DNA of 64,000 bases from Ecdyonurus torrentis (GCA_949318235.1 OX439133.1:9300922-9364921); one strand, 5' to 3'. Numbered from the stretch's first letter, positions 12,421-26,370 are shown. The notes: a model not told the origin generated them from the sequence alone. Translations and numbers: made by a program.

Positions 12421-13555
12421 AAGTGCATAGATCATTAATCGCAATCTTTGACTTGTCTACATAAAACGAATTTCATAATTTAAAATTATTTTTACTTTTT
12501 TTTTTTTTTTTCTTACAAAAAAAAAAATTATAAAAATCACAGCAAACGTAATCCAAGTATATAATAATAAAGAGTTGAAATAATAAGACAAAGATGTCAC
12601 ATAGAATAAAAACGTTTTAAATGAGGATTAATTCACTTGACTAACATAAATCTTAATTCTCTACTTCAAGTGAGAAACTTTACATTTTTTCTTCGCACAA
12701 ATTCATCTCTATATTTATTTTTGACTAAATTCATATTTAAAGTTACCCAAAAGTTGTGAATTAAAAAAAATTATACCGTAATAGAAAGTGTTTTCAAATA
12801 TATACCATAACTTGCCTTGTGTACTTTTACGAGTTGTTATAGCTTTTACTATTGTATTTTATTATTTTTTTTACTTTGCAAATGCATATCAATTTGGCAG
12901 TAAAAAAAAAAAAAAGAAAAAAAAAGAAGTATAATTAAGTAATTATAAAACAATTAAATACGAAATTATAATTTATTTATTCAATATTCAATATCAACTA
13001 TTCATGCTTTTTTTTTTTTTTTTTTTTTTTTCTTTTTTTTTTTTTTATAGATAAAATTTATTTTTTCTTACTTAATACAGCCTATCTTTTCGTCATTCGA
13101 AATATAAGTATGAAATAGGTAACTTAGCTGTAGAACAGACCTTTTTTTCTAATCCAATGAGAAAATATTACAAAATTAAATTTGAAAACCAATACAACTT
13201 TAATCAAGTACAATTGCAGTTACCTTCTACGCACTAAATTATAATTTAAATTAATAAGAATTCGTATTGACAAAATTACCAACCAACTCACAAATTTATA
13301 ATACAATAATCATATTAAATAAAATCTTAAATCGTGATTTTCAATTCAATATTAATAAAATAAATACCATTTCCAATGAAACTGTTAGTCATAAAATTAT
13401 TTTGAATCTGACTTTATAATTTTACCACCCTAAATTATAATACACACCCCCCGAGGTATAAGAAAATAAAAAGGAAGGGGGTAAGTTAGCAACTTATAAT
13501 GAAGCCATAATTTATCTTGGTCTATAATAAAAGAAGGGAAGAGATGTGTATTATA

Positions 13556-13560
<5 letters not shown>

Positions 13561-13624
<64 letters not shown>
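13561..13624. repeat. (AT)n microsatellite
   Basis: About 31 uninterrupted AT units, seen directly. Confidence 0.97.
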
Positions 13625-13628
<4 letters not shown>

Positions 13629-16008
13629 TTATGATTTTATTTATTATCAAATTTTTTTTAAAAAAATATTGTGCTGCTCGTTAACGCCGTAATAAATAAA
13701 AACACGCTTTGGAAAAATTTTAAATAAAAATATATTTAACACTTTTTTATATTTTTATATTTATATATAATAATTAATGAAAACTTGTTTTTATTAATAT
13801 TTGTAATATACTTTATTATAAGAGTTATTTATACTAGGGGTAATTTTTGTGTATGATACTAATAAAATATGAATACTAAATTGCGTTTGCAAAACAATTT
13901 GCCACATTTTTTTTTTTTTTTTATTATCATTAACAAAAATATACTCGAATTATTTTATAACAAAAAATTATTATAACATTAAATTTTTAATACAAATTAT
14001 TTTTATTTTCGTTAGATACTACAGTTAACCAAATTTTAAGCCTTTCCAGCTATTATTACCTAACCAATAATAATAAAATATAAAAATGCTACACTTTTTT
14101 TTTTTTTTTTTTTTTTACACCCCCAAAAAATGGAAAGATCTGACAAACAGACAAGAACTTAAAAAAAAAATCTGCCCACGAGCTGCAGTTAGCTAGCCCA
14201 ATATTTAAGTGTCCATTGAGATCAAAGATAATTATAGAATAAAATTTGCATATGATTAGCATAGCTTTTATGTTTATTCATTATCTTTAAATTTTGGTTC
14301 GTAAATATTTTATTTTAATCTTTCTGCAATTATAGATATTTTTACGCTGTATCGATTGCTTTTTGTTTTATATTCAAACGTTCATCATGTATTCATGTAT
14401 TGAGAAAATGAAGCGTTATTTTGCCCATTTCAATGATTCTGGTTCTGAATTTCACAATGAAATAAAAATTACTAAAAATTGTGGGAAACGTATAGAAATT
14501 ACCAAGGTTTATGGAGAAGTACTAAAAAAAATGAGCTTCTACTTTGAAAAATGAGATGTTTTCTTGCATTTTATTATAGAAAAACATTTTATATATTGAA
14601 GGCTCAAGATGTCTTAAAAGTTGACACCCTACATTTTTAAATGTCATTTGAAATTCAATGGTAACACAAACACCTATACGATAAAAATTTTAGAATCCGT
14701 GATCATCAGATAAGATTAAAATTAACAAGGGACCTTATGAGTGTTTAACAACAAGAATTCTAATTGCAAAATTTTGCATGGTGACATCATCTCAAATTTT
14801 TTGCATTCTTAAAAGTGTCTCATCCTCAAGTAGCACTATGTATAAATATCAGATTTGTCTGCATTTAACAACTTTTCATCAAATTAACTATAATTATCAA
14901 CCTTTTAAGTGGGAAACTTATATCTTTATTTTGATAGAAGTTAATCAAATAAAATTTATGCACCTTAAAAAATGTTTAGTAAATTTTGTGCTACTTTCCT
15001 CTTCTCTATACCAAATATTTTTGTTAAAAAGACAAGTTTTTTTATGTCATATATTATAGGAAATAAAGATGATAAAATGTTAATCAAATTTAGACATTCT
15101 TTAAATATTTTGCTCTACAGTGTGAAAGAATTTAAATCTTATGTAACTTTTTATGTGTTTCATTTGAAACATAACTCGTAATCAAAATCTTAAAGAAAAT
15201 GACAAGAAGAATTATAATTTTAAAAAAATAGCAATATATTTATACTGTTAACCTATATAAATGTATACAATTTAGTTAAAATTTTCGACCGTACTCTTAT
15301 TACACAATTTTATCATTAATAAATTATATGCTGAACGTCTTGCTCAGGACGAAAATTTTTGTTTTTAAAAAATGTGAGATAAAATAATTGTAATTTAACT
15401 CTACAGTATATTGCCCAACACAATGACAATAATTAGCATTATTGTAATAACAAAGCCTTTTTTTTTTTTTTTTTTTTTTTTTTAATAGTGATTATTTAAT
15501 TTACATATATGGAGATTTTAGCGCGTATAATGCTTAATATAAATGCATAGAATTTACAAAAGGGTCGGACACAGCGGAAGAGAATTACATAGTACACGCA
15601 GTCTAAGATTGAGGTTTAATTTTTTATACTTATACCAACGACATTTCGTTGAAAGATTTAATTCAATTTACAAAAACACAAATTGAACTGTATATTAATT
15701 TCTATAGTAAATACATGATAGAGATTAATAGTACATAATATAATATACAGTGTACTTCTAAATTGTAAGTCTTCGTGAATTATTAAAGTAAAATGAAATT
15801 ACATGCATAAATGTACATAAAATGTAAATAGGAAAAAAACAAAACAGAAAAAAACTTCAGTCATTATGAATGTGTATGCAAATTCCATTTTTTTTTTTTT
15901 TTTTTTTTTTTATGTAATGATGTTAAGTTTACGGAGGTCGTGAGTGTACATGCTTAGTGCCGCTGCGTCAGTGACATTTTTTTTATCGGGCATGCACATT
16001 TGGAATTT

Positions 16009-16011
<3 letters not shown>

Positions 16012-16063
<52 letters not shown>
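16012..16063. repeat. (AT)n microsatellite
   Basis: About 26 uninterrupted AT units, seen directly. Confidence 0.97.
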
Positions 16064-16066
<3 letters not shown>

Positions 16067-18608
16067 GTAAAGCATTTTCCCTAGACAGATGTGGGACTGT
16101 AGTGAATAAACTTCGTAAAAAAATCAAGTCCAGTTATACAAGTCCAGTATTATAGAACTATAATATTGATTTATAAGATCAGTTACAAAATGTTGTAAAA
16201 AATATTAATATAATAACATAAAATATCAAACATAAAAACTCAATACCTACATATTAAAATCACGTAAAATTACAATTTAAACCTTTCATTACATACTTAA
16301 AAAAGAAAAAGAAATTTCATTTTGTTTTTTATTGGTCATAAGTCACGACAAATTTACTCTTCATTTTTTTCGCAAAATTATCATGTCCTACAATTAATGC
16401 CTTATTCTACTTAATTTTGTTTTTATAATAATCGATACATATGATACTTGAATAAAATAATATTAAAATTACATATATAAAATAATCGAAGTTACGATGA
16501 TCGATTACATATATTTTTTTATGGTCCATAGTTCACTATAGAAAATAAGAAATAACCTTCATCATACGTGATAGAATGTGAATTTAAGAAAATCGTGTAT
16601 AAAGTAGAAAGAAAAATCAGCACTTTTTATTTTTTAATTTTTCTCACGTTTCTTTTTGGCGATGTAATTTTTAATTTTTAAGTCGTGAAAGTAAATTTCT
16701 GTATATTGAATTTTTGCTACTTTATACAAAGGATTGTACATGAAAAATCAAGAGTATAATACTTTGTTTTTATTGATTCTTAGAGTATTTATAGCATTTG
16801 TATGAAATAGATTAATATATATGTATTTTTTTTTTATCGTGAATCTGTATTAATTTATACTCATTATAACAAATAAATTACTCTTTCCTCTTTGATCTTA
16901 TATAATGGCAGTCTAGTCTAGTGGTTTTTAACGGGTTATTTATAAATAGAAAAATGTTGATTTTTTTAATTAATGTCACATTGAGACATATTCACTATAG
17001 AGAGCTAGTTTTGATGTCACCATTTAGCCTCTAATCGTATACCCTGGATTTTCAAGTTCACCTTAGTTTTATTAGTTCAGTATAGGATATAAAAATAATA
17101 ATAAAGATTTCATAAACACGTTTGACGGTAATTGCGTCAGGATCGTACTTTAATTTAGATTTTTTTTTTTTTCACGTCTTCTAACCTTCGCGATTTTATA
17201 GGTTTAACTTAAATAAATATAAAAAATTGTATATTGAAAATGCTAACAAGCAACACTAAAAAAAGAAAAAATCACCCTGGCCAAAACAAGCTTAGTTTTA
17301 CAACCAGATGCGCCCATTTTTCTCAAACAATTTTTCCCATATAAACACCAAAATTTTATAAGTGATTAATGTAATATTGAAGTTTATAAGTTAGTATTAA
17401 ATGTTATTCCTATAAATTGCTTAGAATCCGAGAAAAGGGGGTGCTTCCGGTTTAAATTATAACTCATATTATTTTGACAATGGTATAAATGCTCTGCTTG
17501 CAACATATTTAGCTTAAAGAGTAAACTGTCATGAACTTTTCATAACTTGGGAGTAAAGGAATTTTTTTCTTTTTTTCGGGGCGGTCTTTTTTTTTTACCA
17601 CGGCTAGGTGTGACCCTTAGCTACACAATGACACCAAATTTAGACTCAAAATACTTCTAGTTTGTGAGCTATAAGGTCGGTACCCTACTCCCTTAAAGAG
17701 TATACGCATCAAAAACTTCAATAAATACGTTTTAATGAAAACTGTTATTTTTCCAAAAATAATTACATTTTTGAAGCATAACAAGAAACAATTTAACCGT
17801 AAAAAAATATTAAAAATTTCTACACAATATTATTTGTGTTTTCTTTACACCTGTTTTGTACAAATTATCATATTTATATTTTTCCTTCTGTAGGTCATTT
17901 TAAGTTCAAGGTCACGGTTATATTGGACAGGTTAACAAAAAATATTTTGGCTCTTCAGGTCAAACGACTTAAAGAGAGGCTATTAAAAAATTTAGCACAC
18001 ACACACACCATACAAGATAACACTACGGAATAATAACATGATGAAGATACCTAAATTTGTCATTATAGGTATATTATTTTCTTTAAAATATTAAGACAAT
18101 ATGATCGCATCAGCTTGATGGAATGTTAATTATTAGTTTTAATATGACCTAGTGCGCGGTTCTTTAATTTTTGTTGGTGCAAGCCCAAAAAATCATGTCA
18201 TAATGTTTAATAATAGATATACGTAGTACTTTATTGTGGTTCTGTATAGCACTATTATTTAAATTATTAATAATTTTTTTTCCAGATATTAATAATTAAC
18301 TATTATTATTTTGCCACTTTTAAAACAAATTAAAAAATACAGTAAAAAATTTTGATTTTTTTTTCTTTTTTTCTTTTTTTTTAATTTTTTATACTTATTT
18401 ATTTTGTTATTAGAATTATTTCATTCGACATATCAACCGTAATTTTTTAAAATAGATCTATTAGATCAGCTTTGAAATTATTTAAAATTGTTCAATTTTT
18501 GAAATTATGTTAATTTAACTGCAATTCATAAACAATGAGCCCCAGAATCAAATTTCAAAAAAAAATATTATAAACATACTTGATTTCAAAATTTGAAAAT
18601 CAACTTAA

Positions 18609-18890
18609 TACGAATTTAAAAATTGCATTTCCTATATAATTACCTACAAAACTAATACTTATAAGTAAGTGTATTAAATGCAGATAAGACAATTGCAACA
18701 TTTGCTAAAAGAGCACCTATCATTAAAACTTAACACAAAATCAACAACCAATACCACTTTACTTGACAACTATGAACAAAAAAATGTACCAACAATATTT
18801 TTTTTCTTAATTTTTTTTTTTCACATAGAATAATAAAAAATGGTGTTTATACCTTTTGTTTTTTTATGTTATGATTATATCGTCATGATA
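18609..18890 (-). pseudogene. Decayed copy of duplicated exon-bearing block
   Basis: This 282 bp block is nearly identical to 25208-25503. The other copy contains a possible 62 bp exon (25262-25323) on the minus strand. Here the same reading survives (IGALLANVAIVL, then S in place of P). The acceptor has been lost (TTTTAATG in place of TTTTAGGAAGGATG) and the donor is altered to CTTACTTATAAG in place of CTTGTAAG. It therefore looks like a dead duplicate. It is equally possible that both are copies of an unrecognised repeat. Confidence 0.4.
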
Positions 18891-19369
18891 ATTCAAATTA
18901 AATTTTAAATTAAACCAAAAGTTTAAAAAAAGCTTCATAATTATCCGTTTAATTTGTATTACGAAAAAGTTAGCCTGTTAAAAGCTAGACAAAATAATTG
19001 AAGCAAAATCAAAAATGTTTCCCATTTAAAAAAATAATAAATAAAAAAATAATTAAAACTAAACAATAATTAACACATCAGAAATTCATGACTGGAAAGC
19101 CTACTTCAAAAATAAAAATAATTAAAAGGTATACACATTAAATGACCCGGTCTGTTAACAAAAAATAATCTATCAATTCAATGTCAATCAAAAAATGTAA
19201 ACCATAAAATCAAACCATGATCCATCATGACAGAAAAGTAATTAAGTCTTTATTGGTAATTTATTTAGAATTTAGATGAAACAATTTCCATCATAGTCGG
19301 TGCATCTTAAAGATAATTTTTATTAAACACAGCATTTAAATATTACATTGAAAAAAGGGAGGGTCTTAC

Positions 19370-20237
19370 CGGCTTATACCTCATGTAAACCGGAAGTCAT
19401 CCAGTGGTCAGTTCTAGTTCGGACATAAAACTCATTTAAACGATAGTATCGGTGATTAACTGATTAGAATTTATTTTTTATTATTTTTTTTTTTTACGCA
19501 CTTTATCGTCACCATTATACTTATAACAGAAAATTAAATGTATAAAGCGTTCAAATATATATTTTTAAAAAATGTCAATCTAGTTTCCGTAAGGTGGTTG
19601 CTTGATATTGCGAGCTGCGCATGTCTATGGCCCAGCATAATATGCATATTTATGCATATTATATATTATATAGGATACAAATAATTTTTTGCATTTAATT
19701 TAACACAGAATTACATGTAATTTTTGCAATTTTATTTTCCTCTCCTCTGATTTGAGTATAAAGATCAAACAACTATTTAAACCTACATATAAAATTTACC
19801 AATACCTTATAATAATTATCTATTTTTTTAAAAAATCGGAGGCAAATCGCAAATTCCAATACTATATGGAAAGGGTTACTGCTCACGTTTAGTGTTCTAG
19901 CGCAAGCTTTTATCAATCAAGCAACCACCCACTAATTTATTGACTCGATCATAAATTTTACTTTTTATACTCAAGAAAATATATTAAGTATTTAATTTGT
20001 TATATTAATGCTTCATACAATATTTTCTGAAGTTATTACATAATGCAAAATACGAAACCTGTTTGTCATTCTTTATAACTCTACTGTACTGGCATTTTAA
20101 TACCTATATTTTTATTCAAAATCCACCTAAAAAATTAAAATTTCTAACACGTCAAAGGCAATAAAAAAAATATATACCTTAAAAAGGAAAATTTTCAATA
20201 TACGTAAAGTAGTAGAATTTTAACGTTATATCTTTCG

Positions 20238-20279
<42 letters not shown>

Positions 20280-21640
20280 ATTTTTTAAATAATTATTTTA
20301 ATACCTACAAACCTTCAAGCTATATATTTAACAATGAAAAATTAGATGCATCAAAAAAATAAAGGTAAAACATACAACATAATCTTTAAATATAATCAAT
20401 TACATGTCAAGAAACACTTCAGTAATAATAAAAAAAACAAATACCTATAGGGCGAAGTCATCGTGTTCCGAGAAGAAGAAAACTTCAAGGAAAAATAAAT
20501 TAACGTAGTCTCGTCACGATACACCACGTGTACTAATATTTTAACATCTTACCGCAACACGTGTCTTTTTACTCCGATCTTCTATATTCTTCCTTTTTTT
20601 TCTTCTTCTAATTTTTCTTGGTCAAGGTTGATTTTACTTTCTCTCCTTTTTTTTTTTAAGTATATTATTTGATCATTAAATTAGGAATGCAAGCTGTATT
20701 TTTTATTGTTATTAAATTTCTTTAGATATACAGAAAAAATAATAATGACAGTAACAATCTTATTTTACTAGGGGATAATAGAGCTTACCGGTGGTGTGCG
20801 CGAGCCAATCACAGGTAGCGCGAGAAAAGACGAGGGAAAACAATCATTTTAGCATTACCGGGCTGTTTGTTTTTTTAAAGACTTGATTAATTACTGCTCT
20901 AAGGCCAGTTTTTTTTATACACACTTTTGCGTGTTTTCAATAAAAAAAATTGAAAACGAAATGCATTTTTATTTATGAAATCAAATATTAAAATTATTGA
21001 AAAAGAAGCTATGTAAAAAAATTTGTAGAATCAAGCAACTTCAAAGTATAAAAAAATATATATATTTAGAAATTGAAAAAGAACAATTTGAATTACATAA
21101 GCGTAAAACTTCTCAAGTATAAATAATATTTAATATAATTATTAACACATTTTAACTGCACACGAAATTTTATCTATTACCATAAAAAAAAAGTTTTTCT
21201 CCTCGTAAAACCATTATAGTAGTTAACAAAAATAGTAAATAAAACATCGAGATAAGGAATTTTCAAAGGAATTCAGGATACTTTTTTGTACATTTGTTTT
21301 ATTTTCATACATACAATATGCACTCTCTCATTCACACTTTTTTTTTTTTATATATATTCCCTGGAAATTTTATTAATATATTAATGAACCCATTTTAATG
21401 AAATCTATGCTATTAATTTACAACAAATTTACAGTCTCAATACAGTACAATACAGAAATTCATCTCAATGATACGATCTAACCCTTAACAGAGAAGTGAA
21501 ACACTTACGTTTAAGGCTGCCCTGCAATGCACCAATTTGTGTACTTTCCTGGCTTAATGTACTCTAAATTGCTGTATTGTGGGTAGGCCCTAAACATGAG
21601 GCTGTGGCTTCCATAAGGAGCTCCTTGATCTTATGATGTT
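19370..21640 (-). promoter_or_regulatory. Possible promoter/first-exon region with several splice donors
   Basis: On the minus strand, five good donors follow patches of higher G+C: GCCG/GTAAGAC at 19370, CTATAG/GTATTT at 20445, TTGCG/GTAAGATG at 20553, CACCG/GTAAGCTC at 20789 and TTAAAC/GTAAGTG at 21509. An ATG (20461) opens MTSPY before the second donor. Nearby motifs are two CACGTG E-boxes (20525, 20558), an inverted CCAAT box (20804) and an ETS-like ACCGGAAGT (19388). This is the pattern of alternative untranslated first exons of a minus-strand gene to the left, but no downstream coding exon was found, so the call is tentative. Confidence 0.25.
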
Positions 21641-21647
21641 AGATTTA

Positions 21648-21686
<39 letters not shown>

Positions 21687-22387
21687 GCCCCTTTGCTGGT
21701 CTGGTTAAAAAGTTGCAATACGTAAACCTTTTTTTTTTTTTTTTTTCTTACAATAAACCCCATTTTGCATTTAAATTGTAGAAAACTAAGCGCCACACTA
21801 AACCCTGTTCCCTTGCTCAAAAAAATGCGCAATGCCATTTAATAAGCATTGGGTGACCGTCATTTTTTTTTTGTGGTTCGGGGCACGAAAAAACAGGGTT
21901 TACAAACATCATTATTAACTACACTAGTGCAAAAAGGAGAAATACTTAATGTTATCTCAAACTGTAACACAGAGATGAACTAATGAATTCTACTGTTTAT
22001 ACAATCACAAAAATTAAAAAAATCACATTACATTATTCCATCAAACAAACTTAAAACTTTAATAATGAGTTCAACATTTCAAACAAATGAATTCATTAAT
22101 ATTTAAGTAAAAATATACTTTCCATTTTAATTTTAAGCAATAAAGTTAAAGTGGCGTCCCAAAAAAAAATCACTCGTAAATAAAATGAAAATAATAATAA
22201 CTGACCGTTTTTTTTTTTTTTTTTTTTTTTTTTATTGTTACTTTTTAAATATGTCAATATTATGAAGTACAAAATATTTTTGAAAAACAAAATCAAAAAA
22301 AGTACAACACCAAATAACACCAAATAAGATAAATAAAAGTTTCACTTACCAATTTTTTTTTTTTTTTTTTTTTTTTTGTAATAATAA

Positions 22388-22482
22388 TTTTACATGTGTT
22401 AATTCTTAGCATTAAAAACAAAAACTTAAAGTTGCATAAATTTGGAGCATTTATTATTTTAATTACATTAACACATGTAAAA
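22388..22482. repeat. Fold-back repeat with 16-bp perfect arms
   Basis: TTTTACATGTGTTAAT (22388-22403) is the exact complement of 22467-22482. The arms extend further with mismatches. It lies among several 20-27 nt poly(T) tracts. Confidence 0.6.
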
Positions 22483-22869
22483 AATATTATTAATATCTAG
22501 TCTAAATAAAAATATAATAAAAAATATAAAATTTTTACTTACAATTATTTCTCATGGGACTTTTTTTTTTTTTTTTTTTTATCAATTTTTGTGGTCATTT
22601 TTTTTTTTTTTTTTTTTTTTTTATGATAATAATAATATAATCAAACCAAATAAAAAACATTAAATTTCTTACCAAATTTTTAGAGAAGTGAAGACGCCAA
22701 AATTTTGAGGACCTTTTTTTTTAAATATAAAAAAAGCACACCAACACACACGTTGAAAAAAAAAAATCAAATTATTAAAAAAAAATTAAAAAAAAAAATC
22801 TAGGATAGAGAAGCTGTACTACAAAGAAGCCAACAATAGACAACAAAGATTGGTAATTAAATCAATACT

Positions 22870-23075
22870 TTAATAAAGACTAGTTCACACTGAGTCATAA
22901 ATTTATGTTGATATAAAAATGTATCATCACTCTGTGCAATAAATTTGATCACATGCAAACTCCACTTTAAAACCATACCAATTTCATGCAATCAAATTTA
23001 TCGTACAAATATTGTGATTCAATGCTTAGTTTTAATGTAATTCATTTCATGGCAGAGTGTGAAATAGTCTTTAAG
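22870..23075. repeat. MITE, 'TGCAATAAATTT' family
   Basis: CTGTGCAATAAATTTGATCA, TTCATGCAATCAAATTTAT and a terminal GTTCACAC / GTGTGAAAT pair match the family described at 33711-33957. Confidence 0.55.
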
Positions 23076-24894
23076 AAATAATATAAAATGTCAACAATAG
23101 TTTAATTTTAAGGTATGATCATTAGCATGACAATTTCAATGCATCACTTCAAAATGTTTCATCCGTTATAAAAAATGATAAATGTCCCATCTACAACTGT
23201 AGTTGAGGCATTTATAACCTTAGTGACTTTAGATAAAATGTCTTGAAGTAATATGAATATCACAAAAGCAATCATACTATAAAAATAAAATTTGTGGGCA
23301 TTTTTTTTTTTTTTTTTTTTCATGTAAAATTTTAATTGAAAAAATTTTGAATTGATTTTGATTCATTATAAAAATTGAACCCTTTGTTGTCCATTAAAAA
23401 AAAAGTAGACAAGTAGAAAGGTTTTAGTTAGTGATAGAGGAGTATTCAATAAATGAGCAAAAAATCTGTATTAACATTTATTTTTTGAGTAATAAAAAAA
23501 CATATAAAAAAAATAGAGAGAGAAGTAGAGATAGTAAGAAAAAAAAAATAGCATTCAAATAGCCATTGTTTGTTGTTGTTTTTTTGAAAAAAAGAGAAAT
23601 TAAAAGAAAAAGAAAAACAACCAAAAAATATTTTCTTACTTAATATGAAAATATTATGGTTAGTTTCTTTTTTCTTTAATAATTATTATTAATTAATTAA
23701 TATGCATACAACTTAAAAAAACAAGAAGCCTTTATTTAATATTAGAATTATTAAGTTTTTATTTTATCCTGTAATTTGCAATTCAAATACAAATCTGCCA
23801 TTTTAATAATAATAATCAACATTAAATTTTCATGCTTTTTCTTTGAAAATAATAATAATAATAAATTGAAACTTAATAATTCTAAAATTATTTTTGGCAG
23901 ATTATGTACACTTTTTTCTCCTTGTAATTATATAAATAATAAATAAAACTAATAAATTAATATTTATTGATTTTAAAATGTATATTGTTTTTTTTTTTTT
24001 GGCACAATTAAAAAAAAAATAGTATGTTTTATATATATATAAGAGTAATAAAAAAAGTTGTTCTTACCCATTTTTAACGACTACAGCTCATGGCACATAT
24101 ATTATAAATAGTAAGTAATAATAGTAATAAAAAACCGTTACCCTTTTTTCTTTGGTATATTTTTATATCTTTTTTGTTTTTGTTTTTTTAAATGCAGTAT
24201 TATTTTGAGGGGTCCAATCCTAGCGTCTTTGGTACTAGTTAATATTATACCTTTATTTTTTTAAAGTTAAAAAAATATGTTAGTACATTTTATTTTTTTG
24301 TTCTTGAGATCTTAAAATCAGTTAGTTTATAATGTTTGTGTAAGTTTTAACAGATTTTTATGATGTAAAAAGTAATACTAAAGCTATTTGCGTGCTAGCA
24401 CGGTGACGTTCTCTGAAATAGGACCTGACTGGTTTGCTACATTCTATTCCTTTGAATGATTTATAGGTGAAAGACAAAATAAAACATGTGTCGCAGACTA
24501 ACTATATCATACTGGTATTGTAGCATACGTAATTCAGAATAGTAGAGTTATAAAAATTATTCAACCTTCCTAAAAATGTAAATTTTGCAAAGAAAAAGGT
24601 CTAAGTGTGCGCTAAAAAGTGTAATTTTTTTTTAATTGACCACTTGCAATGAACGAACTTTTTAAAATAATTTGAATAATTCTTAATGCATTTCTTATGT
24701 AAAAATCGTTTTCACTTACTTGCTGCAACAATTAAAAACATTTTATTGCAAGTGGTCCATTAAGTAAGAGCTAACATATCAAATTAAACTTACTAAATTA
24801 TAAATTGCCTATTATTACTTTTAATGCACATATTAATAAATCTTAAATTTTAAGCTTTACGTGGAAAAGCTTATGAGATCAAAGGTTCATTCAA

Positions 24895-25115
24895 GAATTA
24901 AGAATCAATCACAGTTTCTCTCCGAGTCTATAAGGACTAATGAATGTAAAACACTCTCTATTTCTCTTGGAGTTTAGTACCGAAAGCTATCCAATATGTT
25001 TGTGTTTTATTTCTGTGCTAGCAAGATTTTCACCGAGCTGTGCGACTCTCTTCACTACAGTAGGGTCCTTCCTGGTTTCTCCTATCCTTTTCTCTTAAAT
25101 CTATCGAGATTGGGT
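24895..25115. repeat. Fold-back family F5, half element
   Basis: Carries the two family blocks: CACAGTTTCTCTCCGAGTCT (about 24911) and TGTGCTAGCAAGATTTTCACC (about 25014), then CTCTTCACTACAGTAGG and TCTCCTATCCTTTTCTCTTA. Sister copies are at 49737-49830, 50030-50238, 50452-50640, 51555-52150, 52425-52620 and 56440-56775. Confidence 0.75.
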
Positions 25116-25207
25116 GCAAATTCACATTTGAAAAGGTATACTAGAAATGTTAGGTTGAAAAGTAGCTTTAATATGATTTCTTGAATGACAATTTTACCCT
25201 CTCCTGC

Positions 25208-25503
25208 TACGAATTTAAAAATTGCATTTCCTATATAATTACCTACAAAACTAATACTTACAAGTGTATTAAATGCAGGTAAGACTATTGCAACATTTGC
25301 TAAAAGAGCACCTATCATCCTTCCTAAAACTTACACAAAATCAACAACCAATACCACTTTACTTGACAATTATGAACAAAAAAATGTACCAACAATATTT
25401 TTTTTCTTAATTTTTTTTTCACATAGAATAATAAAAAATAGAATAATAAAAAATGGTGTTTATACCTTTTGTTTTTTTATGTTATGATTATATCGTCATG
25501 ATA
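25208..25503. repeat. Second copy of the 18.6 kb block
   Basis: About 296 bp, nearly identical to 18609-18890. The only sizeable differences are the splice-site changes described there and a local duplication of ATAGAATAATAAAAAAT. No inverted ends are visible. Confidence 0.8.
25262..25323 (-). CDS. Possible 62 bp exon encoding a membrane segment
   Basis: On the minus strand a good acceptor (GTGTAAGTTTTAG) precedes GAAGGATGATAGG, and a consensus donor (ACACTT/GTAAGTATT) follows. The enclosed frame (two bases completing a codon, then twenty codons) reads RMIGALLANVAIVLPAFNTL, a convincing hydrophobic transmembrane-like segment ending in phase 0. I do not recognise the family. No neighbouring exon of such a protein was found, and a decayed copy lies at 18.6-18.9 kb. 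The alternative is a chance frame within a repeat. Confidence 0.3.
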
Positions 25504-25527
25504 GTGACAAGAGGTTCAAAATGAATT

Positions 25528-25600
25528 GATAACCATCGTTGGTAAAAAGCCCTAAGTTCCCGTGTCTCTAAGGGTTTTTCTTCATCCACCGAAGGTTATC
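25528..25600. other. 73-nt hairpin, pre-miRNA-like or tiny fold-back element
   Basis: GATAACC at the left end pairs with GGTTATC at the right. Further in, AAAAAGCCCTAAG pairs with CTAAGGGTTTTT, leaving an 11-nt loop. Size and shape would suit a microRNA precursor, but inverted-repeat transposons are very common here, so that is only a possibility. Confidence 0.35.
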
Positions 25601-26254
25601 ACTTAATCCGCTACCACGACGATATAATTAATAGACAACTTGGGATTGGATATCTGCATCATCATCATCAACACACACAAACAAGCTCACTTGGTGCGAG
25701 AGTACAGTAGGGAGATAGATGACAAGTTGAAAGCTGCCCCAGCTGTTGGTGAAAAACACCATTTCTTTTTTGTTTATTTCTATCGTAGTATTAAAAAATA
25801 ATGATGAATTACCGACCCAATGTTTTTTTAACTTAATAAGTAGAGAATTTTCTTTTTACTTACAGGAACTTAAGTAGATTGAATTAAAGATGAACTGCAA
25901 GGGGTTTAACATAATGAAGTGATAGTAAGTGCAATGTTATGCCATTGGGCAGTATTTTTTACTGGTGGCCTGGCATTGGTAAACAGTGTGGGTCAATGGT
26001 CATTGACTTAGCTTGTTAAGCTTAGGAATGATTCACAGCAAGTTTGGATTGAATCTTCAGGGGCCAGTTGGCACCATAGGTATAAGGGTTCAAAGGAGGG
26101 GTTTGATTGAAAATGAGACCAATTTCAGTGGCCAATTTTTATATTAAGCCGCCAGCAAATGCTGACCACCACGTTATGGCCAATTCATACACAGCATATT
26201 ATCTTGAATGCTGAGTTACCAGTTTAAATACCACCCAATAATAATAAACCATTA

Positions 26255-26370
26255 TTATTTCTGTGCTAGCAAAAAGTTTCATCTACTAAAGCACATTACT
26301 TCATTATGCTAAGGCCCTTACTACTTTCTTCTATATGTATATCTTTCTTTTAATTATTAAGCGATGGCAA
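26255..26370. repeat. Fold-back family F5, decayed fragment
   Basis: TTTCTGTGCTAGCAAAAAGTT and TTATGCTAAGGCCCTTACTA resemble the family core and are followed by ATCTTTCTTTTAATTATTAA. Much diverged. Confidence 0.4.

Larger units (their letters stand above)
12421..18608. other. Long non-coding stretch
   Basis: No exon, RNA gene or dispersed repeat could be supported. Simple repeats are the (AT)n runs at 13561-13624 and 16012-16063 and several poly(T) tracts. Short open frames (14363-14554, 14778-15181, 17836-18033) have the composition of random A/T-rich sequence. One extended nuclear-receptor half-site motif, TCAAGGTCA, occurs near 17909 and may be chance. Confidence 0.5.
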
